A DNA stretch of 64,000 bases from Anaerolineaceae bacterium. GTDB taxonomy: Bacteria; Chloroflexota; Anaerolineae; Aggregatilineales; Phototrophicaceae. The notes under the pieces were generated by a model. It was not told where the DNA came from. It saw only the letters and a list, made by a program, of their open reading frames with translations, and ran no database searches. Within the stretch, counting starts at the first letter, position 1; every line of letters begins with the position of its first letter. A program made the position numbers and the translations under genes. Of this stretch, positions 33,568-41,472 are shown in pieces. The stretch covers positions 1 through 64,000 of the forward strand of contig JACKCH010000020.1 of assembly GCA_020634115.1 (NCBI GenBank), written 5' to 3'.

Positions 33568-36075
33568 TTGAGCGTTACAGAACACAAGTTGAATGTATCT
33601 TTAGCGAGCGTCCTTCGTAGACGCTCACTTTTTATATGGGTGGTGTGCTGCCTGCTGGCCGGGGCGGTGTTTCTGGTCTACGCTTCAACCAGTCTGGCTG
33701 GCGGGCGGGGCGCTTTCCTGCTGCCGCTGGATGATGTTTACATCCATTTTCAGTACGCCAAACAGCTTGCTGCCGGGCAGCCCTATGTCTATAACCCTGG
33801 TTTGCCGCCGACTTCCGGCGCGACGAGTTTTCTCTACCCGTATGTCCTGGCTGCGGGCTATTTGCTCGGTTTCCAGGGCTTGAATCTCAGTCTATGGGCG
33901 ATGGTTGTTGGGGCGCTGGCGTTAGCCGCCTCGATCTGGTTGATGTACCGCATCGGGCAGGTGTGGGGCGTACCGGACTGGCTGGCGTTGAGTCTGGCTG
34001 TTATTTTCGGCCTGTCCGGGCCGGTGTCCTGGCACTTCATGAGCGGTATGGAAACCGGAATCGTCATTTTTCTGGCGCTGTGGACACTGTATGCTGTGAG
34101 CCGCTGCGCTTTTCGTGGAAGTATCCTGGCGGCAACGCTGCTGGCATTGATTCGCCCGGAAGCGGGGCTGCTGGCGCTACTGACCGTACCGGTCATCTTC
34201 TGGGAGTCGCGCCCGTTGCGCCGTCGTCATATCTGGCTGCTGCTGCCAATCGTGGCGATAGGGGGGCAGCCGCTGGTGAATCTGCTCATGACCGGTTCGG
34301 CGGTGGCCTCCGGGAATGCGGCCAAGTCAGTGTTAGGGACAGTGCCGTTTTATTGGGACGAGGCCATCGGACGCATTTTCGGCCAGTTCGTCCGTATGTG
34401 GCGCGAACTCATTAGTGGCGTAAGCTCCCGTGAGGGGTTGTATATCCTGTTCACTATCCCGGCGTTTGGCTTGCTGGGATTGGGGCGACTGCTCCTGCGG
34501 CGTGACCGGCGGGCGCTGGGGTTGATGCTGGTCGGTTGGCTGCTGGTGGGAACGATGGCCGTTGCCACGCTGGATACGGCTTTCTGGCACTTCAAACGCT
34601 ACCAGATGCCCTTGCTCATCCTGACTTTCCCACTGGCGGCTTATGGCCTGGCGCTCATGCTTCGCCGCTGGCGTGTGGTAGTGTATGGCGTGGTCGGCCT
34701 GACGTTGCTGGCCGGGCTGGGGACAGGATTGCAATTCCAGGCGCATTTTGCCCTCAACGTGGATTACGTCTACCGCCAACCGCTGCAAATGGCGCGTTGG
34801 CTGGCAGCACATACGCCGGAAGACGCGGTTATCGCCGTGCATGACGTGGGCATGATGCGCTATATGGGCGGGCGTACGACGTTGGATATTGTCGGGCTGA
34901 CGACTCCCGGCTCGGCGGATTACTGGCGCAACGGCCCCGGCACGGTGGCGGAATTTCTGCTGCACCAGCGCCCGGACATTATCGCCAGCTATGGCACCGG
35001 GCATGGTTACGGCCTGGGCATGGTCGAAGATGCCGGGGTGTATGGCGAACTGCTGGCGGGTTTCCCGGTTGAGCTTGACCCGAACTACAATGTGGCCTTA
35101 GCCGCGCCTTTCCAGGGGATTTATCAGCCGGATTGGACGGCGATTCCACACGCTGCCGGGGCTGTCCAGCCGAGCATTGTCGGGAACTATCTGCCGGAGG
35201 AGGCGGTCATCCTGGATAGTGTGGACGTGGCGAACATCGCCCAGGAACACGCCGCCGACTATCACTGGTCGAACGCCGAACGACTGCCCGGCTACCCCTC
35301 CGAAGTCCGCCAGATGCGATTCATCGGCTGTGATGACTGCTGGATGGTGGATGGTGGCCGGTTGATAACCGGTGAGGAATCATTTGAACTGCATTTTGAC
35401 GACTCGGTGCTGCCGGGGACGCCGATTTTATTGGTGACTCGGGTGCACCCGATGACTGCCGGGACGTTCGACGTGTACGCCAATGACGTGTTTGTCGCCC
35501 GCCGCTGGATTCCGGCGCTGCCGGGGAGTTGGCTGGATATTCCCACGCTGATTCCGGGCGAATTGTTCAGCAATCCGCTGCGGATTCGCATAGTGGCGGA
35601 TGTCCCCGGCGGATTTTACATGCCTTACTACCACACGGCCTATGCTGGGCGTTCGGCGGTGGTTGCCCCGCCGGAAGCAACAGTTTCTACTTTCCAGGAT
35701 GGCGCGATTGCCCTGGCTGGTGTGACGCTGGACTATCAGCCCGAAAATGCCCAACTCCTCGTTGCGCTGGACTGGTATACGGATGGTACGGCGCAGGGTG
35801 ACTACAAAGTGTTCATCCACCTGCTGGACGAGTCGGGCGCGATTCGCGGACAGGCGGATGGGCGTCCGGGGGGCGGGACGCTGCCGCCGGGAAATTGGCT
35901 TCCAGGCGGGTTTCAGGACACATTTGTGGTAAACTTGGCGGAGACTCCAGCCGGGCAGTATCGGGTGGTGATGGGCTTGTATGACCCGGTTTCTGGCACG
36001 CGGTTAGCGCCTCAGGGTGGAGACGATCAACAACGGCTGCTGCTGGGCGAAGTGGAGATTGCGGGCGATGAGTAG
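33568..36075 (+). CDS. multi-pass membrane glycosyltransferase-like protein (GT-C type)
   Basis: 835 residues. About ten transmembrane helices fill the first half (about 20-400), with an early acidic LPLDDVYIHFQYAK loop, typical of the catalytic Asp of GT-C enzymes. The rest is a large extracytoplasmic region of beta-rich type with no named domain that I recognise. It starts at TTG 33568 with only a weak ribosome binding site. The start of xdhC overlaps its end by 8 nt, so it is read with the Xdh genes, though a sugar-transfer role has no clear link to purines. Confidence 0.78.
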   Translation: MSVTEHKLNVSLASVLRRRSLFIWVVCCLLAGAVFLVYASTSLAGGRGAFLLPLDDVYIHFQYAKQLAAGQPYVYNPGLPPTSGATSFLYPYVLAAGYLLGFQGLNLSLWAMVVGALALAASIWLMYRIGQVWGVPDWLALSLAVIFGLSGPVSWHFMSGMETGIVIFLALWTLYAVSRCAFRGSILAATLLALIRPEAGLLALLTVPVIFWESRPLRRRHIWLLLPIVAIGGQPLVNLLMTGSAVASGNAAKSVLGTVPFYWDEAIGRIFGQFVRMWRELISGVSSREGLYILFTIPAFGLLGLGRLLLRRDRRALGLMLVGWLLVGTMAVATLDTAFWHFKRYQMPLLILTFPLAAYGLALMLRRWRVVVYGVVGLTLLAGLGTGLQFQAHFALNVDYVYRQPLQMARWLAAHTPEDAVIAVHDVGMMRYMGGRTTLDIVGLTTPGSADYWRNGPGTVAEFLLHQRPDIIASYGTGHGYGLGMVEDAGVYGELLAGFPVELDPNYNVALAAPFQGIYQPDWTAIPHAAGAVQPSIVGNYLPEEAVILDSVDVANIAQEHAADYHWSNAERLPGYPSEVRQMRFIGCDDCWMVDGGRLITGEESFELHFDDSVLPGTPILLVTRVHPMTAGTFDVYANDVFVARRWIPALPGSWLDIPTLIPGELFSNPLRIRIVADVPGGFYMPYYHTAYAGRSAVVAPPEATVSTFQDGAIALAGVTLDYQPENAQLLVALDWYTDGTAQGDYKVFIHLLDESGAIRGQADGRPGGGTLPPGNWLPGGFQDTFVVNLAETPAGQYRVVMGLYDPVSGTRLAPQGGDDQQRLLLGEVEIAGDE

Positions 36076-36889
36076 TGACCAGATGGTATACGAGGCTTTG
36101 TTGGTGGCGCAGGCGGAGGGTGAGCCAGTGGCGCTGGCGACAGTGGTCAGCGCCCAGGGGTCGGTGCCGCGTCACGCCGGGAGCAAGATGCTGGTTCGCG
36201 CGAATGGTTCTATCGTGGGGACGATTGGTGGCGGTAAGCTGGAGTCCCAGGTAATTGAAGAATCGTTGGCGGCGCTCCAGGATGGCAAAACCCGCCTGAA
36301 CACGTATACGCTCAATGATATGGCGGCGGGGGATGCGGGTATCTGCGGTGGCACAGTGCAGGTGTTTATCGAACCTGCCGGGCAGTCGCCAACCGTGCTG
36401 GTGATCGGCACCGGTCATGTGGGACGGGCGCTGGCGGAACTGGCAAAGTGGGCGGGCTATCGCGTGGTGATATCGGATGATCGCCCGGAGTTCTGTACGC
36501 CGGAATATCTACCGGGGATGGACGGCTACATCGCCTGTCCGCCGGGTGAAATCGCCGCCCACACAAATATCTCGTCTCAGACCTATGTGGCGGCAGTGAC
36601 GCGCGGTTTGCCGGTGGACATCCACCTGATTCCCGCGCTGTTGGCAACCGAAGCGGCTTATATCGGACTGATTGGCAGCCGCCGCCGCTGGACACTGACC
36701 GTCGAGCAGTTGAAAGCCGAGGGTGGGATTACGGATGAGCAACTGGCGCGAATCCATGCGCCGATTGGATTGGAACTGAACGCGGAAACCCCGCATGAAA
36801 TTGCGGTGAGTATCCTGGCAGAGATGATTATGGTACGACGCGGCGGTGACGGTCAGCCGATGCGCCCGATCAAGGTGCGTCAACCATGA
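36068..36889 (+). CDS. xdhC: XdhC/CoxI-family molybdenum hydroxylase maturation protein
   Basis: 273 residues. XdhC proteins bind molybdenum cofactor and help add the terminal sulfur (or selenium) ligand before insertion into xanthine dehydrogenase. Visible: SVPRHAGSKMLV, GTIGGGKLE, the Rossmann VLVIGTGHVGRAL, ISDDRPEFC, and the C-terminal IGLIGSRRR with APIGLELNAETPHEIAVSI. ATG 36068 is preferred, with GGAG upstream and an overlap with the previous stop. Its targets are surely the Xdh subunits encoded 800 bases and further downstream. Confidence 0.93.
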   Translation: MSSDQMVYEALLVAQAEGEPVALATVVSAQGSVPRHAGSKMLVRANGSIVGTIGGGKLESQVIEESLAALQDGKTRLNTYTLNDMAAGDAGICGGTVQVFIEPAGQSPTVLVIGTGHVGRALAELAKWAGYRVVISDDRPEFCTPEYLPGMDGYIACPPGEIAAHTNISSQTYVAAVTRGLPVDIHLIPALLATEAAYIGLIGSRRRWTLTVEQLKAEGGITDEQLARIHAPIGLELNAETPHEIAVSILAEMIMVRRGGDGQPMRPIKVRQP

Positions 36890-36922
36890 TAATGCTGGTT
36901 GTGGGATGCCTGAAGTCAAGTT

Positions 36923-37549
36923 ATGGGTTGGGCTGTGAAGATACTGTTTATTAGTGATACTGTTATGCCGCAGATGGAAAGTGCGGTCAATCTGCGGCGC
37001 TATTATAGTGATATAGAGTTGATTGTAAGCTGTGGCGATCTGCCAGCGGTTTATCTGGAATTCATTACGTCCATTCTGAATGTGCCCTTGTTTTATGTGC
37101 GGGGCAACCACGACACCGGGTATGATGAACAACCTCCGGGCGGGGATAACCTGCATCAACAGCTTGTCACGTATCACGGCCTGTCATTTTTTGGCCTGGA
37201 AGGGTCTATCCGCTACAACGACAGCGGTATCCAGTATACCGAGAGCAGTATGCGCGGGATGGTGGTCGCCGCCGCGCCGCGTTTACAACTGCATCGTTTA
37301 CAGCATGGACGGGTGGACGTATTGGTGACACATTCCCCTGCGAAGGGTATTCATGATGCGGAAGATGTGCCGCACCGAGGGTTTAAGAGCCTGCTGCACT
37401 TCATGGACTGGTATCAGCCGCGCTATATGGTGCATGGGCATGTGCATACCTGGGATCGCCGGGTGACGACCCGCACGCAGTACCGGAAAACGGATATTAT
37501 CAATATTAACCCGATCACAGTGCTGGAAGTTGAGCCGGTGGCGCCCTGA
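36923..37549 (+). CDS. calcineurin-like metallophosphoesterase
   Basis: 208 residues with the metallophosphoesterase set FISDTVMP, SCGDLP, RGNHD, VTHSP and HGHVHTW. The first motif normally reads DxH; here the position of the His is Val, so one metal ligand is missing or supplied differently. The rest of the site is intact. It lies between xdhC and the XdhB-type gene, which suggests but does not prove a role in nucleotide breakdown. Confidence 0.85.
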   Translation: MGWAVKILFISDTVMPQMESAVNLRRYYSDIELIVSCGDLPAVYLEFITSILNVPLFYVRGNHDTGYDEQPPGGDNLHQQLVTYHGLSFFGLEGSIRYNDSGIQYTESSMRGMVVAAAPRLQLHRLQHGRVDVLVTHSPAKGIHDAEDVPHRGFKSLLHFMDWYQPRYMVHGHVHTWDRRVTTRTQYRKTDIININPITVLEVEPVAP

Positions 37550-37680
37550 TTGGTGGTAGCATTCCGGGGGCGTTGCGTGGTAATGTGAAGCTGATTAACG
37601 AGTCGTTTTTCCGGGTTGAACATTGGGTAGATAATGCCGGATTACCCGGCACTCAAGGTAACTGAAGGTGGTTAAGCGTT

Positions 37681-39090
37681 ATGTGGAATCACTATTTTAG
37701 TGTGACATCGTTGGCGGAAGCTCTGGAGCTATTGGCGCAGTACCGGGAACGGGCGCGGATTGTGGCTGGAGGCACTGATATTCTGCTGGAGATGGAGCGC
37801 CAACAGCGCCCCGGTATGGATGTCCTGATTGATGTGACACGAGTCCCCGGTCTCGACACCATTTCCCGGCATGGCGACCAGATTCGCCTGGGGCCGCTGG
37901 TGACTCATAATCAGGTCGTGGCGCACGCGCTGGTCGTGGAACGAGCTTTGCCGCTGGCACAGGCTTGCTGGCAGGTGGGCGCGCCGCAGATCCGCAACCG
38001 GGCGACGGTGGCGGGGAATCTGATTACGGCGTCTCCGGCCAATGATACGATTACGCCGCTGATGGCACTGGGCGCGGAAGTCCGGTTATCTTCACTAGAG
38101 GGGGAACGCACGGTAGTGCTGGCGGACTTTTATACCGGTGTGCGCCGTACGGTGATGCGTCCGGATGAAATGCTGACAGCGATTACGTTTCCGGCGCTTT
38201 CGCGGACAGAGCGGGGGATTTTCCTCAAGCTGGGGCTGCGGCGGGCGCAGGCAATTTCGGTGGTGAATGTGGCGGTGGTGCTGGCGTTTGCGGGTGACAC
38301 CGTGACGCGGGCGACAATTACTCTAGGGAGTGTCGCGCCAACGATCATTCATGCGCCGGTAGCCGAACGGGCGTTGGTGGGGCAGGCGCTCACGCCGGAA
38401 GTGATGACGAATGCGGCCCGGTTGGCGGCGGCGGCGCCTTCCCCGATTGACGATGTGCGTAGTACCGCTGCGTACCGTACCGAAATGATTAAAGTGCTGG
38501 TGCTGCGGGCGCTGCGGGCTTTGCAGGCGAATGCCCAGGCGGATGACTGGCCGGAGTCCCCCGCGATGTTATGGGGAGCGGCGCTGAATCACCCGGAACT
38601 GGCCGAGCCGGTGGCTCATGAGGACGGCGCACCCATCGAAACGACCATCAACGGCCAGCCCATGACGTTCACCACCGGGCAGGATAAAACCCTGCTGCAC
38701 CTACTGCGCGAGGAGGCCGGGCTGCCCGGTACCAAAGAAGGCTGTGGCGAAGGCGAATGCGGCGCGTGTACGGTGTTCCTGGATGGGGCGGCGGTGATGT
38801 CGTGCCTGGTGCCTGCGCCGAGGGCGCATGGCGCAGAGATTGTGACAGTGGAAGGCCTGGCACAGAACGGACAGTTGCACCCGGTTCAAGGGGCGTTTGT
38901 GGAGCATGGGGCGGTACAGTGTGGGTACTGCACGCCGGGCTTCATTATGGCGGGCGCAAAACTGCTGGAAGAACACCCCCAGCCCACCCTTGAGCAGATT
39001 CAACAGAGTTTCACCGGGAATTTGTGCCGGTGTACCGGGTACTATAAGATTATCGAGGCCGTGCAGGATGTGGCTGAAAAAGTGGAGTAG
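37681..39090 (+). CDS. xanthine dehydrogenase FAD subunit fused to the 2Fe-2S subunit
   Basis: 469 residues. The N-terminal part (about 1-290) is the FAD-binding subunit: ARIVAGGTDILLEM, IRNRATVAGNLITASPANDT. After a linker, the C-terminal part (about 320-469) is the two-cluster ferredoxin subunit: Cys355, Cys360 and Cys363 in GCGEGECGACTVF, then QCGYCTPGFIMAGA and NLCRCTGYY. Electron carrier chain from the molybdenum site to FAD. Subunits are often separate; this FAD-first fusion is the reverse of the order in eukaryotic xanthine dehydrogenase. The molybdenum subunit is encoded 2.4 kb downstream, with two other genes between. Confidence 0.93.
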   Translation: MWNHYFSVTSLAEALELLAQYRERARIVAGGTDILLEMERQQRPGMDVLIDVTRVPGLDTISRHGDQIRLGPLVTHNQVVAHALVVERALPLAQACWQVGAPQIRNRATVAGNLITASPANDTITPLMALGAEVRLSSLEGERTVVLADFYTGVRRTVMRPDEMLTAITFPALSRTERGIFLKLGLRRAQAISVVNVAVVLAFAGDTVTRATITLGSVAPTIIHAPVAERALVGQALTPEVMTNAARLAAAAPSPIDDVRSTAAYRTEMIKVLVLRALRALQANAQADDWPESPAMLWGAALNHPELAEPVAHEDGAPIETTINGQPMTFTTGQDKTLLHLLREEAGLPGTKEGCGEGECGACTVFLDGAAVMSCLVPAPRAHGAEIVTVEGLAQNGQLHPVQGAFVEHGAVQCGYCTPGFIMAGAKLLEEHPQPTLEQIQQSFTGNLCRCTGYYKIIEAVQDVAEKVE

Positions 39091-39113
39091 GCAGGTTTGC
39101 GTATGATTTCAAC

Positions 39114-39137
39114 GGGCGCACCGCCGTGCGCCCCTAC
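39114..39137. repeat. GC-rich palindromic repeat, copy 3
   Basis: Inverted repeat GGGCGCAC / GTGCGCCC with a CGCC loop, followed by CTAC, in the spacer after the fused Xdh subunit. Same family as the copies at 5971 and 53916. Confidence 0.7.
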
Positions 39138-39200
39138 GAAAAACAATTCACGGCGCTATTTTCTAAAGTGGACTAGATCACGGTTAAGGGGAGAATCAAT

Positions 39201-39557
39201 ATGGCACAGAAAAAAGGTGGTGGCAATAAGGCTTTCTGGCCGCTGATCGGGTTTATCCTGGCGGTGGCATTGGGTGTTCTAGGATATGCCCTTGCGCCGG
39301 TGGTGATTAACGCCGTGCCGGATTTGCGTTTCGGAAGCCTGACGGGGGATCAACTGCGGCTGGCAGTTGCCGGGATTATCTTCCTGATTCTGGGCGCGAT
39401 TGTGGTGATGATTCTGGCATTTGCAGCGCCGAAACGTAATCCGATGGATCAAATCACTGAGAAAAGCCTTCAGGAACAACGTTTACTGCGGAATAAACGG
39501 CGCTTAGCCAAAAAGCAGCGCGAAGCAGACATGAAGCGACAGGCACGGAAACGGTAG
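39201..39557 (+). CDS. small membrane protein, two transmembrane helices
   Basis: 118 residues with two hydrophobic helices (about 12-36 and 53-76) and a strongly basic cytoplasmic C-terminus (LLRNKRRLAKKQREADMKRQ). AGGGGAGAA lies upstream of the ATG. Not recognised. It is 11 nt before the large unknown gene, so the two are probably co-expressed. Confidence 0.7.
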   Translation: MAQKKGGGNKAFWPLIGFILAVALGVLGYALAPVVINAVPDLRFGSLTGDQLRLAVAGIIFLILGAIVVMILAFAAPKRNPMDQITEKSLQEQRLLRNKRRLAKKQREADMKRQARKR

Positions 39558-39568
39558 CGAGGAGTCCT

Positions 39569-41338
39569 ATGGATCGTACTGTCCCCAAAACCGGGAGTGA
39601 AGAAATCGAACTCTACATGCGGACGTACTATTCGCTGCTGCGTTCGAGTTCCACGGTTCAGGTAGAAACGCTGGTGGAAAGTCACATGGCGATGGATTCG
39701 TCGCTCCATGTTCAGGCTCGCAGCGCCGAACCGGATACGTCGGCGCTGGTCTATGCCAGTTTGCGACTCCCGCCGTGTATGCCGGAAGTCGAAACGGTTT
39801 TGCTGGGCCAGTTGGAGCGTTCGTTTTTTGAGGCAGGCTATACCGATTTCCCCCAATGGCAGCGAGTGGTCGCACCGGGACGCCGCCGCCGGATGCACTA
39901 TGATGGTGACGTGACACTGGCCGTATTTCTTGCCAGTCGCTCGGATATTGATGACCTGGTGCCGATCCTGGCCGCTTACCAGATTGAGTGGAATAAGCTC
40001 TACCGGCTGTTGCAGGCTGACGAAATCAAGACGTTTCTGCATGATAATCGCAGGCGAGAGACCCCGCTGACCGACGATGAAGCGGCGCTGCTGGCGGCGG
40101 AACTGCGGTTGGATGCAGGGAGCCTGCGCCGGTTAGAACTGATCTGGGGCGCAGTGTTTTTCGATACGTTGTATCGTATCTCGCAGCGACGTAAGCAGAT
40201 CAGCCTGCAAATGCTATCAGGGTCGCTGGCGGATTACCGGCGGGCGACGGCGTACTGGTGGGCGGAATTGCAAGAACAGCTCGACAATGCGGTTGACCTG
40301 GAACAACGCCCGGTGTATTTCGTTTCGAGTAACACCCATTCGCTGGTGAATCTGCTCACCGGGTTTGCCCGGCGGGAAGAGGAAGGGCTGCTGGAATATA
40401 TCGAGAGCTGCGGCTATCAGCAGCTTCTCATGGAGTACCGCGAGATCAAAAAAGAGGAGAGTATCTCAAAGAACCTGGATAATTTCCTCTACTATGTGCT
40501 GAAGAAATATCTGGCGGATGGCAACCGGCGGACGCTGGATATGCTGCTGGCCGATGAACTCAGCATTGGCATCCACCGCATCGCCAGTCGCAGCGGTTTC
40601 GACATCGAATCCCAGGTAATTGAGGTCAATAAGCTGCGGGCGGACTGGCTGGATTCACGGGTGGCCGAGGGAATCACCCAGGCGCAGCTACACCAGAGTG
40701 ACGCAGTGATTCTCAACATTGACTATCCATTGGGAATGGCGGCTTATGAGATTCTCACGCGGGTGACGGAACGGGTCGGCCACCTGATGGGGGTCTACGT
40801 GCTGGGGAAGGCCGCCACACTGAACGGGCGGGTAGGTGATGTCATGATTCCGAATGTGGTGCATGACGAACACTCTAAAAACACGTACCTGTTCGATAAT
40901 TGTTTTTCGGCCCATGATGTAGCCTCGTATCTGACGTTTGGCACGGTGTTGGATAATCAGAAAGCGATCAGTGCGCTGGGTACATTCTTGCAGAATCCAC
41001 GCTACATGAGCGTGTTCTACCATGAGGGCTATACCGATATTGAGATGGAGGGCGGGCCGTATCTTTCAGCGATTTACGAGGCATTTCGCCCGCAGCGCCA
41101 TCCGTATAACGAGATTGTGAATCTGTACGGTGTGCCGTTCGACATCGGGTTTTTGCACTATGCGTCGGACACACCCATGAGCAAAGGGCATAACCTTGGT
41201 GCGGGCAGTTTGAGCTATGCCGGGGTAGACCCGACCTATGCGACAGCGGTTTCGGTGCTGCGCCGTATCTTCAGCCGAGATGTCCAGCGTAGCCACCAGC
41301 GGTTGCAGGCGGCGAGTGGCGTATTGCCGATTTTGTAG
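39569..41338 (+). CDS. large uncharacterised protein (DUF6909-like), possibly nucleoside-phosphorylase-related
   Basis: 589 residues, soluble, no signal peptide. I believe it belongs to an uncharacterised family (DUF6909), but I cannot verify that. The N-terminal two thirds are helical (about 1-370). The C-terminal third contains ILNIDYPLGMAAYEIL, GKAATLNGRVGDVMIPN and YTDIEMEGGPYLSA, which recall the purine-nucleoside-phosphorylase/AMP-nucleosidase fold (GxAG-like loop, then the DIVIP stretch and the MExxP/DMEx base-binding Glu). That is inference from short motifs. GGAG lies before the ATG. Its position between the two xanthine dehydrogenase genes fits a purine role. Confidence 0.65.
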   Translation: MDRTVPKTGSEEIELYMRTYYSLLRSSSTVQVETLVESHMAMDSSLHVQARSAEPDTSALVYASLRLPPCMPEVETVLLGQLERSFFEAGYTDFPQWQRVVAPGRRRRMHYDGDVTLAVFLASRSDIDDLVPILAAYQIEWNKLYRLLQADEIKTFLHDNRRRETPLTDDEAALLAAELRLDAGSLRRLELIWGAVFFDTLYRISQRRKQISLQMLSGSLADYRRATAYWWAELQEQLDNAVDLEQRPVYFVSSNTHSLVNLLTGFARREEEGLLEYIESCGYQQLLMEYREIKKEESISKNLDNFLYYVLKKYLADGNRRTLDMLLADELSIGIHRIASRSGFDIESQVIEVNKLRADWLDSRVAEGITQAQLHQSDAVILNIDYPLGMAAYEILTRVTERVGHLMGVYVLGKAATLNGRVGDVMIPNVVHDEHSKNTYLFDNCFSAHDVASYLTFGTVLDNQKAISALGTFLQNPRYMSVFYHEGYTDIEMEGGPYLSAIYEAFRPQRHPYNEIVNLYGVPFDIGFLHYASDTPMSKGHNLGAGSLSYAGVDPTYATAVSVLRRIFSRDVQRSHQRLQAASGVLPIL

Positions 41339-41374
41339 ATTTCAGTGCAGGGGAAGCGCCAGTGTGCGTTCCCA

Positions 41375-41400
41375 GGGCGACCACGCCGGGTCGCCCCTAC
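41375..41400. repeat. GC-rich palindromic repeat, copy 4
   Basis: Inverted repeat GGGCGACC / GGTCGCCC with a 6-nt loop, followed by CTAC, 37 nt after the preceding stop. Related to the copy at 476. Confidence 0.7.
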
Positions 41401-41472
41401 CTTTAAGGTTTTTACCCTGACGCTGTATCGGAAATGTTTGACCGAATTGCTGATGAAAAATGGATGTGAATT

